In this document: one piece after another, positions 31,380 to 40,503 of the stretch | Position numbering within the stretch: the stretch's first letter is position 1 | Layout of the letters: every line of letters starts with the position of its first letter | Assembly (NCBI GenBank): GCA_903927005.1 | Contig: CAIYLH010000105.1 | Span: 92,822-156,821, forward strand | From: an uncultured Pseudomonadota bacterium | GTDB taxonomy: Bacteria; Pseudomonadota; Gammaproteobacteria; Steroidobacterales; Steroidobacteraceae | Direction of reading: 5' to 3' | DNA: 64,000 nucleotides | Program-made: the position numbers and the translations under genes | Notes under the pieces: generated by a model | Database searches by the model: none | What the model was told of the DNA's origin: nothing | What the model saw: the letters and a program-made list of their open reading frames with translations, nothing else

Positions 31380-31670
31380 TCGTTAACTCCCAATGGTTTT
31401 CATTACCGTCTGCCAGGCCGCTAGCGCCTTAACTTTCCGGTCTTTTCTTGCTTCTTAATCTTTACAAACGAGACTGCGTCTCGTACGCAGTCCCCGCTTA
31501 TGGCAGAAATACTACACGAGGTAGGTAGTGTGTGCAAAGAACCGTAGGTTTCGCCGTGCTTTATAAGGCAAATGGCGCACTTCGACCTAGGTGTGACAAA
31601 AACACAACATGGCCCGTAGAAAATGCTGCATCGCCATAGTCCATGCCCACCAAAGGCCGCGAATAGGGGC

Positions 31671-32324
31671 TCAGAAGAACCAGCAGTTGGTCGCGACCGT
31701 AATCCGTAAGTCCTTGCCGTAGAAAGGAGTTACTTCATGGAACAGGTAGGAGGGGAAGACCACAACCTGCCCTTCCGTCAGCCGCAACTCCAGCGGGCGC
31801 AGCGCAAACGGCGGGTGCAGGCGGGCATTGGCCGGATCGGTGTAGGCCTGTGCCCCCTGACGGGGATCGAAAAATCGCAGCAGCCCGCTGTCCGGCTGGC
31901 CGGCGACCTCCTCCCCGGCCCGGACGCAGTAGACCGCGGACCAGGATGCCAGCGGGTGGTTATGGGCGATGAACGAGCCTGCCTGGCGGGTGATGTGGAA
32001 CCAGGTGTGGTTGTGCAGCGTAAGCCGAGCGAGATCTTCCTGACGCAGGCTCGTCGTCGCCAGCACGGTCTTCACCACTGCATCCAGCATGAACTGGCGC
32101 AGCTCCTGCACGCAGGGCTCAGGCCAGCGGAACAGGTTGAAGCGGCTCTCGAAGGTTTCCTGTTGCGCGATATGGCTCGGCGTCGGGTTGCGGTGTTCGT
32201 CATCTTCGCGGGCGAGGAATAACGCCTCGAGATCACGGTTAAGCGCCCCGCACGGCTCCAAGCGCGCTTCGCCCAGCGGCACGGCAAACATCGGGCTGAT
32301 GGTCACGCTCGGGCTCACCACCAC
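31671..32324 (-). CDS. Putative 2OG-Fe(II) oxygenase (TIGR02466-like), OxyA
   Basis: WFHITRQAGSFIAHNHPLASWSAVYCV, GQVVVFPSYLFHEVTPFYGKDLRITVATN. Confidence 0.82.
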   Translation of the reverse strand: MVVSPSVTISPMFAVPLGEARLEPCGALNRDLEALFLAREDDEHRNPTPSHIAQQETFESRFNLFRWPEPCVQELRQFMLDAVVKTVLATTSLRQEDLARLTLHNHTWFHITRQAGSFIAHNHPLASWSAVYCVRAGEEVAGQPDSGLLRFFDPRQGAQAYTDPANARLHPPFALRPLELRLTEGQVVVFPSYLFHEVTPFYGKDLRITVATNCWFF

Positions 32325-32986
32325 GGCACCCCCGCCTGCTCCGGGCCCACGAAACGGACCCGCGCGGTGACCAGCACCAGCGCGCCCAGTGAGCGCACCA
32401 GCGCGATTTCATGGGTCATCGAGCCGGGAAACACCGCCATCTGGCCCGGCTGCGGCCGCCAGGTGACGTGGCCATGCTTGTACGGCATTCGCGCCTCGCT
32501 GGTAGTGGCATCGGGGAACATCGTCCCCAGACGCGACTCATGCAGCCGCAGCACGCCACTGTCGAAGCGGGACGGCGACGGCTCAGGCGCCGCGACGCAG
32601 TACACCGCGAGCCAGGCGCTGTTGGCGTAACTGATCGACGGCACGCAACCATCCGGCTGCACGATGCTGAACCAGGCGCGCGACTCGACCCTAAGCGCCG
32701 CGAACTGCTCGGGCGCGAATTGGTTGATCGACGCGGCCACCGCGCTGACCCCGGCCAGCATGCCGCGCGCCAGCCGCTGCACCGGCTCCTCCGGCCACTC
32801 ATACAGGTCATCGCGGCTGCGGAACACGCGTGGCGCTGCTGGCCGCGACGGCTCGTGCCACTGCGGCGTAGCGCGGGCCGAGAACAGCGGCAACAGCGAC
32901 TCATTGAGGGCAGGGGCATCGGGCAGGACGACGACGCCGAACGGCGTTGCGAAGATCGGCACGATCTCCGCCGCAGGGACACTCAT
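32315..32986 (-). CDS. TIGR02466-like paralog lacking apparent metal ligands, OxyB
   Basis: Aligns to OxyA without gaps over WFSIVQPDGCVPSISYANSAWLAVYCV, but HNH is replaced by ISY. Confidence 0.75.
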   Translation of the reverse strand: MSVPAAEIVPIFATPFGVVVLPDAPALNESLLPLFSARATPQWHEPSRPAAPRVFRSRDDLYEWPEEPVQRLARGMLAGVSAVAASINQFAPEQFAALRVESRAWFSIVQPDGCVPSISYANSAWLAVYCVAAPEPSPSRFDSGVLRLHESRLGTMFPDATTSEARMPYKHGHVTWRPQPGQMAVFPGSMTHEIALVRSLGALVLVTARVRFVGPEQAGVPWW

Positions 32987-34458
32987 GGCACTGCCGCCCG
33001 CACAGGCTGCAGGTCGGCGAGGGACTCGCGCAGCGCCGCCAGTTCCTGCTCGTAATGACGGGCGCGGCCTGAGGAACGTCGATAGAGCGGTTCGCGCACC
33101 TGCCAGACGCTGGCGGTCTTCACCGAGCGGTCCGCCCGCGGGAAGTCGAGGTAAGCGCGATCCCAGGGCAAGCCGAGCGCTGCGCACAGCGCAGCGCCCG
33201 CGCCTTCGGGGTCTTCTACCAAGTGGTCGTAGTCGAAAGCGATGATGTCGTCACCGTACAGCTGCTGCCAATGCGCCATGACGCGCCGGTACTGCCGATA
33301 GTAGTGGCCCGTGTCGAGCAGATCGAGTGCGTAATTCATTCGGTGGTCAAGATGCAGGAAGAACGTCGACAGGCAGGTGTCGAGCGGATCGCGGATCGTA
33401 TGGACGATCTTCGCCTCCGGGAACAGCGTCTTGATCAAGCCAATGTAGAGAAAATTGTCTGGCCGCTTGTCGGTAACCAGCTGGGCGCCAGGGAACAATC
33501 GCACGATCGACTGGCGATACTCGTCCGCCAGCTGCCCGAGCGCGGCGCTTGAGACCCGCTGCAGCGCCTCTGGAAACGGCGACAGCTGCGTCGCAACCGC
33601 CGCGGGGATCAGGTCGAGCTCGCCGCCGGCCGCGACCCCCGGTGCGCCGGCGAGCAGCTGCTCAGCCAGTGTCGACCCGGAGCGGAACATGCCGCAGATG
33701 AATACCAAGCGCGGCCCCGCGCTGACCGGCGGCGGCAGCGACGAGGGCAAGGACGTGGCGATAAGCCGGTCGGTCAGCGATTCCTGCGCAGCCCGATCGT
33801 AGTGAGCGGCCGCAGGCCGAGTCGCGCGGCTGTCGCGGTTAGCTCGTGCGTAGGCGGCGAACGCGGCGGGGTAATCCCCCGCCTGGTCGAGCAGCCGCCC
33901 CAGGGCAAAGCCCAGATCGGCGTGCTCTGACAAGGTGGCGACAGGGCTTTCAAGGGCCAACCGCAACCGGGCGGGCAGCGACTCGTCACCGTCCACGGCC
34001 AACTGCAGGTTGGCATAGCGCGCCAGGGCCAGAAAGCACGCTGGATCCACCGCGAACGCCCGTGCGTACAGAACTCGCGCCGCCTCCCGGCGTCCCCGAT
34101 CCTCATGCAGATTGGCGAGGTTCAACATCGCCGGGACGTAGCCGGGGTTGAGCTCAAGAGCCGCCAGCAGCTCGCGCTCAGCCGCGTCATCACGACGCAG
34201 ATAATCAGCGTAGATCACGGCGCGATTAAGGCGCGCCGACTCCGGCTCCGCCACGCCATGCTCCAGCGCCTTCTGGTAGCAGGCCAGCGCCTGTTCGTAA
34301 TGGCGTCCATGGCGCAGCAGAAAGCCGAGGTTGAACCAGCAGTCCGGCAGCGCAGGATCCCGCAGCAGCACCTGCCTATAGGCCTCGATAGCCTCGGGCA
34401 CATGGCCGTCGCGCTGCAGGCGCAGGGCCTCGCGAATCATCGCTGCCGTCGTGGCCAC
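32983..34458 (-). CDS. TPR repeat sulfotransferase (ST3)
   Basis: TPRs; VFICGMFRSGSTLAEQLLAGAPGV; HTIRDPLDTCLSTFFLHL. Confidence 0.88.
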   Translation of the reverse strand: MATTAAMIREALRLQRDGHVPEAIEAYRQVLLRDPALPDCWFNLGFLLRHGRHYEQALACYQKALEHGVAEPESARLNRAVIYADYLRRDDAAERELLAALELNPGYVPAMLNLANLHEDRGRREAARVLYARAFAVDPACFLALARYANLQLAVDGDESLPARLRLALESPVATLSEHADLGFALGRLLDQAGDYPAAFAAYARANRDSRATRPAAAHYDRAAQESLTDRLIATSLPSSLPPPVSAGPRLVFICGMFRSGSTLAEQLLAGAPGVAAGGELDLIPAAVATQLSPFPEALQRVSSAALGQLADEYRQSIVRLFPGAQLVTDKRPDNFLYIGLIKTLFPEAKIVHTIRDPLDTCLSTFFLHLDHRMNYALDLLDTGHYYRQYRRVMAHWQQLYGDDIIAFDYDHLVEDPEGAGAALCAALGLPWDRAYLDFPRADRSVKTASVWQVREPLYRRSSGRARHYEQELAALRESLADLQPVRAAVP

Positions 34459-34561
34459 CCTTTACCGCCTGTGGAAATGCCTATCGCTCGGCGAACGATA
34501 TTCCCACCGACGCCCGCGCGCCAGCAGACGCCCACCGGTCGGCGTTGATAAACCCCCCGCC

Positions 34562-34589
34562 AAAAAAAACGGCGGGCCGAAGCCCGCCG
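34562..34589 (-). terminator. Intrinsic terminator of TonB receptor 2 (no intron inserted)
   Basis: Identical 28 nt to 28246-28273. Confidence 0.9.
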
Positions 34590-34613
34590 AGAATACAAAT
34601 CAGATCAGTGACT

Positions 34614-37600
34614 TCAGAACTGCACAGTGGCCGTCGCGAAGATGTACCGCCCCAGCGCGTCGTACACCTGCGGGAAGGTATTGCCGTTGCACTGCCCTGC
34701 CGAACAGTTCGCCGAACCAAAGATCGGCGGGCTCTTGTCGAACAGGTTCTGGATGCCCAGCCGCAGCGTCACGTTGTCGCTCGTCTTGATCGCGCCGGTG
34801 AGGTCCAGATAGCTACGCGCGCCGAGCGCCGCGTCGGTATTCGAAATCGAACCGTCCGCCACCGTCCCGTTGGCGGCCAGGTTCGGATTCGAGCTGAGCT
34901 GGTCAAGCGCCACCGCCTTGAAGTAGCGCCATGCCAGCGATACATCGACTCCGTGCCAAGGCGTCTGCCAGGTCGCTCTCAACGTGTGGCGCCACTTCGG
35001 ATTCGACGTGCCGCAAATCGTGCCGTAGTAGCCGGCGCAATCGTAAGTCGTCGTCGTATCGGCCGCGATCGGCGTCGTCTCCAGCTTGTCGATATACGTC
35101 CCCACGAAGCTCGTATTGATTTTGCCGAAGCGGCCAATGTCGACGCGGTACGACAAATCGACGTCAGCACCAGTTTCCCGCAGGCGGCCTACGTTGGCGA
35201 GCGTATCGGTAATGTAGCCAGACGGCTGCAACCACAGCGAGCCGAACTGATCACGATGAATCAGGTCGCAGAAGTGGTTGTTGTTGAGGCATTGCTGCAG
35301 GATCGTATCGGCACCGATGCTGGAGATGACATCATCGATCTTGATATCGAAATAGTCGATCTGGGCACGGAAGTTCGGCAGCCAGTGCGGTTGGTAGCCA
35401 ACACCAAATGAAGTGGTCTTCGCGGCTTCTGGCTTCAGTCCAGGCGCGCCACCCGTGAGGCCGTTGTACTGACTGGCCGGGCTCGGCAGGATGTTGCCGT
35501 ATTGTCCCGCCGACAGACCCGTGCGCGCGCACTGCGCCTGGGTGTAGTCGGCCGGCGCCACTGGCGCGCCAGTCAAATTATCGACCGCTGCGCATGGGTC
35601 CGTCGCCCCGTCCAAGGCGACGGAACGCATCGCGAACAGCTCGCCGATGTTCGGCGCACGCATCGCGCGCGAGTAGCTGCCACGTACGCGCAGCTCATCG
35701 ATCGGCGACCACTCGACGCCGAACTTGTAGCTGTTGGTCGTGAAGCCCGTCGAGTAATCCGAATAACGCACGCCTGACTCTATCGCGAGCGACTGCGCGC
35801 CCACCTTGTCTTCGATCAGCGGCAGGCGCATCTCGGCGAAGGCTTCGCGCGAGATGATCTCGCCACTGACCGGCAACGTCGCGCCACCCTGGCCGGCGCC
35901 GTCACCAGTCTGGAACTCCATGTCCGGCGTCGTCGACGACTGCACCTGCCGCCACTCGACACCCATGTTGATCATCATGCCGGACTTGGCCGTCGGCAAC
36001 TTGACGCCGTATTGGCCCAGATCGCCAGTCACGTTGCCGCTGACGATGTGCTGACGCACCTCGCCACGAAGCAGCAACGGCACCTGCAGATAGTTCAGCG
36101 CGTCACCGGTCACGCCACCGGCCTGGAAGATGTTCCACGGCACGCAGTTCGGATCCGTGCCATCAACGACCGACTGGCAAACCGGGTTGCCGCTGTCGTC
36201 GGAAACGACATTCAGGGCGTTGTTGATACGACGCACAGACATGTCGTGCTGATAGGTCTGCGCGAGGCTGGTGATGCCCAACTGCGCATAGATGTCGTAA
36301 TCCCAGCCCTTGACGATCTTGCCGCGCGTGCCGATCACGGCGCGGAAGGACTGGTGCTCCAGATCATCCTGGCGACCACCACCTTCGACGTTACGACGTC
36401 CGATCAGCATATCGACGTTGCCGGCCGTAGATTCGCCGCACCAGGAGTTGAGCATGCTGCTGGACAGGAAAGGATTGGCGCAATTCACCGAATAGATGTT
36501 GCCGAAGAACGCGCCGGACGGCGCGATCTGCGCAACCGAGCGATCGTTCATGTACTGCACTTCGCTGTACACGTCGGCGTGCTCACTGAACTCGTAGTGC
36601 ACGAATGCACCTGCCGAGTAACGCTCATCCGGCCGCATGAAGTAGTTCACCGGACCATAGTTGTAAGCATTGGCGCTGGTATACGGCACCAGTGTGCCGT
36701 TGGCACCAAGCGTGTACGTCGACGGATACTGGTCCAGCGAGGCGAAGCGCCCCGGGAACGCGGTCGACGAACCGCCGCAGCCGAAATGTCCATTGTTAGG
36801 CTCGTACGCGCTACCCGCCAGGAATCCTGAGGAGAGCGTGCACGCGCTGTAGTCGTAGCTCGACTGCAGCACTGGGGAGACGTTGCGGTAGGTCGCATAG
36901 AACGTCGCATTACCCTTGCCGTCGGCGCTGTTCATGCCAAAAACAAGCGACAGATCCTTGGTGAAGCCGGTGTTGACGTGAGACGGCGCCGACGTGAAGG
37001 TTGAGCCCTTATCGGCGTTCCAGGTGTCCAGCGAATCCTGCACGCCCTGTGGATTGGAGTTGTGGTGCTGATTGAAACCGTAATTGGCGCTGAACTTGAA
37101 GCCTTCAAAATGCGTGTTCAGGATGAAGTTGACGACGCCGGCGACGGCATCTGCGCCGTACACCGACGACGCGCCGCCGGTCAGCAGATCGACCCGCTCA
37201 ACCAGCTCCGTGGGAATCTGGTTCAGGTCGGACTCGCTGCCACCACGCGGATCGCCGGGACCGAGGCGACGACCGTTCACGAGGACCAGGGTGCGCTGCG
37301 CACCAAGCCCGCGAAGGTTGACCTGCGCAGTGCCGTCGGAGCCGTTGGAGATGCTAGAGCCCTGCGACGCAAAGACTTGCGGCAGCGAGTTCAGCAGGTC
37401 TTCGATTTTGGTAACGCCGGTCTGCTGGATATCCAGCGCGGACACCGCGAGCACCGGGCTGATCGACATTTCGTTCGGCACCGCGATGCGCGAGCCGGTA
37501 ATGATTATCTCTTCGAGGACCACGCCGGACGTGCCGGCCTTTTCTTGCGCGACGGCAGTGCCCGCGATGGCTAGGACGCTGCAGGCCAGCGCAACGCGCA

Positions 37601-37643
37601 CGGCATGACGCAACTGGCGATTCCCTTCCAAATGACTACGCAT
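34614..37643 (-). CDS. TonB-dependent receptor (TBDR2)
   Basis: LEEIIITGSRIAVPNEMSISPVLAVSALDIQQTGVTKIEDLLNSLPQVFA; LRGLGAQRTLVLVNGRRLGPGD. Confidence 0.93.
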   Translation of the reverse strand: MRSHLEGNRQLRHAVRVALACSVLAIAGTAVAQEKAGTSGVVLEEIIITGSRIAVPNEMSISPVLAVSALDIQQTGVTKIEDLLNSLPQVFASQGSSISNGSDGTAQVNLRGLGAQRTLVLVNGRRLGPGDPRGGSESDLNQIPTELVERVDLLTGGASSVYGADAVAGVVNFILNTHFEGFKFSANYGFNQHHNSNPQGVQDSLDTWNADKGSTFTSAPSHVNTGFTKDLSLVFGMNSADGKGNATFYATYRNVSPVLQSSYDYSACTLSSGFLAGSAYEPNNGHFGCGGSSTAFPGRFASLDQYPSTYTLGANGTLVPYTSANAYNYGPVNYFMRPDERYSAGAFVHYEFSEHADVYSEVQYMNDRSVAQIAPSGAFFGNIYSVNCANPFLSSSMLNSWCGESTAGNVDMLIGRRNVEGGGRQDDLEHQSFRAVIGTRGKIVKGWDYDIYAQLGITSLAQTYQHDMSVRRINNALNVVSDDSGNPVCQSVVDGTDPNCVPWNIFQAGGVTGDALNYLQVPLLLRGEVRQHIVSGNVTGDLGQYGVKLPTAKSGMMINMGVEWRQVQSSTTPDMEFQTGDGAGQGGATLPVSGEIISREAFAEMRLPLIEDKVGAQSLAIESGVRYSDYSTGFTTNSYKFGVEWSPIDELRVRGSYSRAMRAPNIGELFAMRSVALDGATDPCAAVDNLTGAPVAPADYTQAQCARTGLSAGQYGNILPSPASQYNGLTGGAPGLKPEAAKTTSFGVGYQPHWLPNFRAQIDYFDIKIDDVISSIGADTILQQCLNNNHFCDLIHRDQFGSLWLQPSGYITDTLANVGRLRETGADVDLSYRVDIGRFGKINTSFVGTYIDKLETTPIAADTTTTYDCAGYYGTICGTSNPKWRHTLRATWQTPWHGVDVSLAWRYFKAVALDQLSSNPNLAANGTVADGSISNTDAALGARSYLDLTGAIKTSDNVTLRLGIQNLFDKSPPIFGSANCSAGQCNGNTFPQVYDALGRYIFATATVQF

Positions 37644-38111
37644 TTTTTGTATCTCCCTACGGGTAACGAAATTGATCCTGGGCCGCGCCGCGCGAGCCCC
37701 AGAACCGATGCGCTAGGTGGGAGACAGTGGTGCGCAATCAGACCGCGATGCGGTCACGCTGAACGGATTCCTACCGTGTAACTTCTCCTTACAAAGTGCA
37801 GTGCGTCGCTTTTATGACACTCACTGCAAAAGCCCGGTATTGATGCGCGGAGCAGGTTGCTAGGTAATAACCGAGCAATACCCCACGGTATACGGGGCAC
37901 TTCGGCTCAAATGCCCTGCGGTTATTATTAAATTTATTGATTCAGCCAGTTAACGCACTACGTAGAGTCGAATTTTTGTGTGCGTTGGCGAATTTTTTGC
38001 GCGCATCACCTTCGCATTCAGACAGCCCTCAAGGGCCGCTTTCATCGATGCCCCTCCCAGATCGTTGCTTTCCAGCAACACAGAGAGCGGCGCGGCGTTG
38101 AAGAACGGGCC

Positions 38112-38621
38112 TTAACGCAGTCTGGACACCTTCGCGCCTCTGCCACTGGGCGTGCGCAACCAGAATGAGCCCAGAGCGGCAGCGGAGATGCGCACCGTAT
38201 CGCCCACGGTGAGCGCAAGACTCTCGTCGGTCGCGAGCTGCCGCCATACCTGCCCACTGTCTAAGGTCACTCGCAGATGACCGTCCGCGCCGAATCGAGC
38301 GTCAGTGACACGCCCTTCCATGGCGCCCGGTTCAACGCGCTTCACCGCAGGCTGCTGCGCCTCAATCCTCGCCGGTGACAGGCCAAATACAGCCGGCACG
38401 GCCGAGACGGTCGGTACGACCACCGCACGGGCAGCTTCACGGTCGAAACACGCGAGGCGTGCGCTGTCATCAGGTATGCCCCGGCAGTCGAGCAGCGCCG
38501 CCCATGAACGAGCCACCGCATCGGCAGCACGCACCTGCGTGGCTGAGCCAAGACCTATCAGTGCAAGCAGACACGGCAGAAGGAGCCCGGGCGTCATCCT
38601 GTCAATGTGCGGTGTCATCAT
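38112..38621 (-). CDS. Small secreted protein, paralog of 24163-24654
   Basis: Signal peptide; LDCRGIPDDSARLACFDREAA, FGLSPARIEAQ, RISAAALGSFWLRTPSGRGAKVSRLR. Confidence 0.72.
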   Translation of the reverse strand: MMTPHIDRMTPGLLLPCLLALIGLGSATQVRAADAVARSWAALLDCRGIPDDSARLACFDREAARAVVVPTVSAVPAVFGLSPARIEAQQPAVKRVEPGAMEGRVTDARFGADGHLRVTLDSGQVWRQLATDESLALTVGDTVRISAAALGSFWLRTPSGRGAKVSRLR

Positions 38622-38930
38622 TGCCTTCTCCATAGCGGCAGCGGAAAACCCGAACAGATCGGGGCAGCAACGACAGACTACTCGCGGACGGACGCGATCG
38701 CATCGCCCGCCCCAAGCAGCAACGACTCGCAACACGCAGTGAAAGTTCCGTTTCATCGCGTTTAAAGCGGCTCGCAACAGACCGATATAGTGCGCACAAG
38801 CTAGCTGTAGAGCCGCACTCGGAGGTGACCTACCGGTCACTTCGGCCATGGCGAGCCATAGCGCGTGGTGTCGCGATCGCGGTCTACGCCCGCATCACCG
38901 CCTGCTCGTTCATCCGGTTACTATCCGCGG

Positions 38931-39986
38931 ATGAACACCGCACGCACCGTCTGGCGCATTTCACGCGCCGGCTCGCTGGATCGACTACAGCTGGCGGAAG
39001 AGGCACTGCCGCCGCCGGGACCGGGCGAGGTGCAACTTGGCGTGCGCGCCGTTGGCCTTAACTTCGCCGATATCTTCGCCTGCCTTGGCCTGTACTCGGC
39101 CACTCCGGCGGGCAGCTTCATTCCCGGCTTAGAGGCCGCCGGCGTCGTCACCGCGGTCGGCGCGCCGTTGCCGGGCCACCCTGCCTACGAATGCGGCGAG
39201 CGAGTGCTGGCGCTGACGCGTTTCGGCGGCTATGCGACCGCGCTCAACGTCGATACCCGCTACCTCGCGCCGATCCCCGCCGACTGGTCATTTGAGGCCG
39301 CCGCAGCGTACCCGGTGCAGGCACTGACTGCGTGGTATGGCCTGCTGCGGCTTGGTGCCGCCCGTAGTGGCAGCGTCGTGCTGGTGCAGTCAGCCGCCGG
39401 CGGCGTCGGCCTGCAGGCACTGGCCATACTCGAACGGCTAGGCGCCCATGCGATTGCGGTGGTGGGGAGCGAGGCGAAAGTTCGCTTCCTGCGTGAGCGC
39501 ACGCACTTGCCGGACGGCTGTCTTGTGGTGCGTGGCGGCGACGGCTACGCCGCGCGCTTGGACGCCGCGCTCGCAGCGTCCGGCGCGAAGGGTTTTGACC
39601 TCGTTTTCGATGCCGTCCTCGGCGATGGCTTCCGGCCTGCGTTCGAGCGACTCGCGCCCGAGGGACGCTACGTCCTGTTCGGAGCGGCCGACTTCATGTC
39701 CAAGGGCGCACGCCGCGGCTGGCTGCGACTAGCCTGGCGATGGCTACGCCGACCGCGACTGGACCCTTTGGCGATGATCTCGTCGAACCGCGGCTTCATG
39801 GGATTCAACCTGATCTGGCTGTGGGAAGCCGTCGAACGCGTCCCCGAGGCCTACGCGGCACTCGCCGCGCTGGACCTGCCGGCGCCGCACGTGGGCAACC
39901 GTTACGCCTTCGCCGACGCGCGTCGTGCACTGGACGACCTGCAGGCCGGCCAGACGGTAGGCAAGTCGGTCCTATACGTCGACTGA
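38931..39986 (+). CDS. Quinone oxidoreductase/VAT-1-like medium-chain dehydrogenase
   Basis: GLNFADIFACLGLY, VLVQSAAGGVGLQALAI. Confidence 0.88.
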   Translation: MNTARTVWRISRAGSLDRLQLAEEALPPPGPGEVQLGVRAVGLNFADIFACLGLYSATPAGSFIPGLEAAGVVTAVGAPLPGHPAYECGERVLALTRFGGYATALNVDTRYLAPIPADWSFEAAAAYPVQALTAWYGLLRLGAARSGSVVLVQSAAGGVGLQALAILERLGAHAIAVVGSEAKVRFLRERTHLPDGCLVVRGGDGYAARLDAALAASGAKGFDLVFDAVLGDGFRPAFERLAPEGRYVLFGAADFMSKGARRGWLRLAWRWLRRPRLDPLAMISSNRGFMGFNLIWLWEAVERVPEAYAALAALDLPAPHVGNRYAFADARRALDDLQAGQTVGKSVLYVD

Positions 39987-40203
39987 GCGCACAGGTTAGC
40001 GCCAGCACGGTGAACGCCCCGGGCCACCTTTAAGGACGAGGGGCTTGCACTAGGAGATGGCGCCAGTGCAACCTCCCGCTCCGACCCCACGACTTTCTGG
40101 CCGCTGACGCCCCGATTCGGGCGATTTGCCGACCTAGAGACCGGCGGGTGAGCCGCCCACCGGTCCTGTGCCACACACCCTATCCACCACAAGGTATCGC
40201 TAT

Positions 40204-40452
40204 ATGAAGATCACCCTGAGCGGCGCTGCCGTTGCCACCGCCGCCGCCCTGCTGTTCGCCACCGTCGCCGCTCCCGCCGCGCAGGCCGAGGAAGCGAAGA
40301 TCAAGTGCGAAGGCGTGAACTCCTGCAAAGGCACCTCCGCCTGCGCGACCGCGCGCAGTTCCTGCGAGGGCCAGAACAAGTGCAAGGGTGAAGGTTTCCT
40401 GCTGCTGCCGAAGGCGGCCTGCGACGCGGCGAAGGCCAAGCTCGCCAAGTGA
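40204..40452 (+). CDS. Bufferin-type (BufA2-like) periplasmic RiPP precursor
   Basis: Sec signal MKITLSGAAVATAAALLFATVAAPAAQA then KCEGVNSCKGTSACATARSSCEGQNKCKGEGFLLLPKAACDAAKAKLAK; followed by DUF692 and DUF2063 genes. Confidence 0.85.
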   Translation: MKITLSGAAVATAAALLFATVAAPAAQAEEAKIKCEGVNSCKGTSACATARSSCEGQNKCKGEGFLLLPKAACDAAKAKLAK

Positions 40453-40458
40453 TGAGCC

Positions 40459-40486
40459 GGGGACGCGGCGGCGGCGCCGCGTCCCC
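40459..40486 (+). promoter_or_regulatory. Intercistronic hairpin between bufferin precursor and DUF692 gene
   Basis: GGGGACGCGGC-GGCGGC-GCCGCGTCCCC, perfect 11-bp stem. Confidence 0.7.
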
Positions 40487-40503
40487 CTCCTAGATACTCC
40501 CCG

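Noticed and set aside
29826-31424. 532 aa plus-strand ORF
   Set aside because: Antisense of TBDR1 with no recognisable domain
38825-38840. GTGACC-TACC-GGTCAC inverted repeat before the quinone oxidoreductase
   Set aside because: Only 6-bp arms and no regulator gene nearby; too weak to claim
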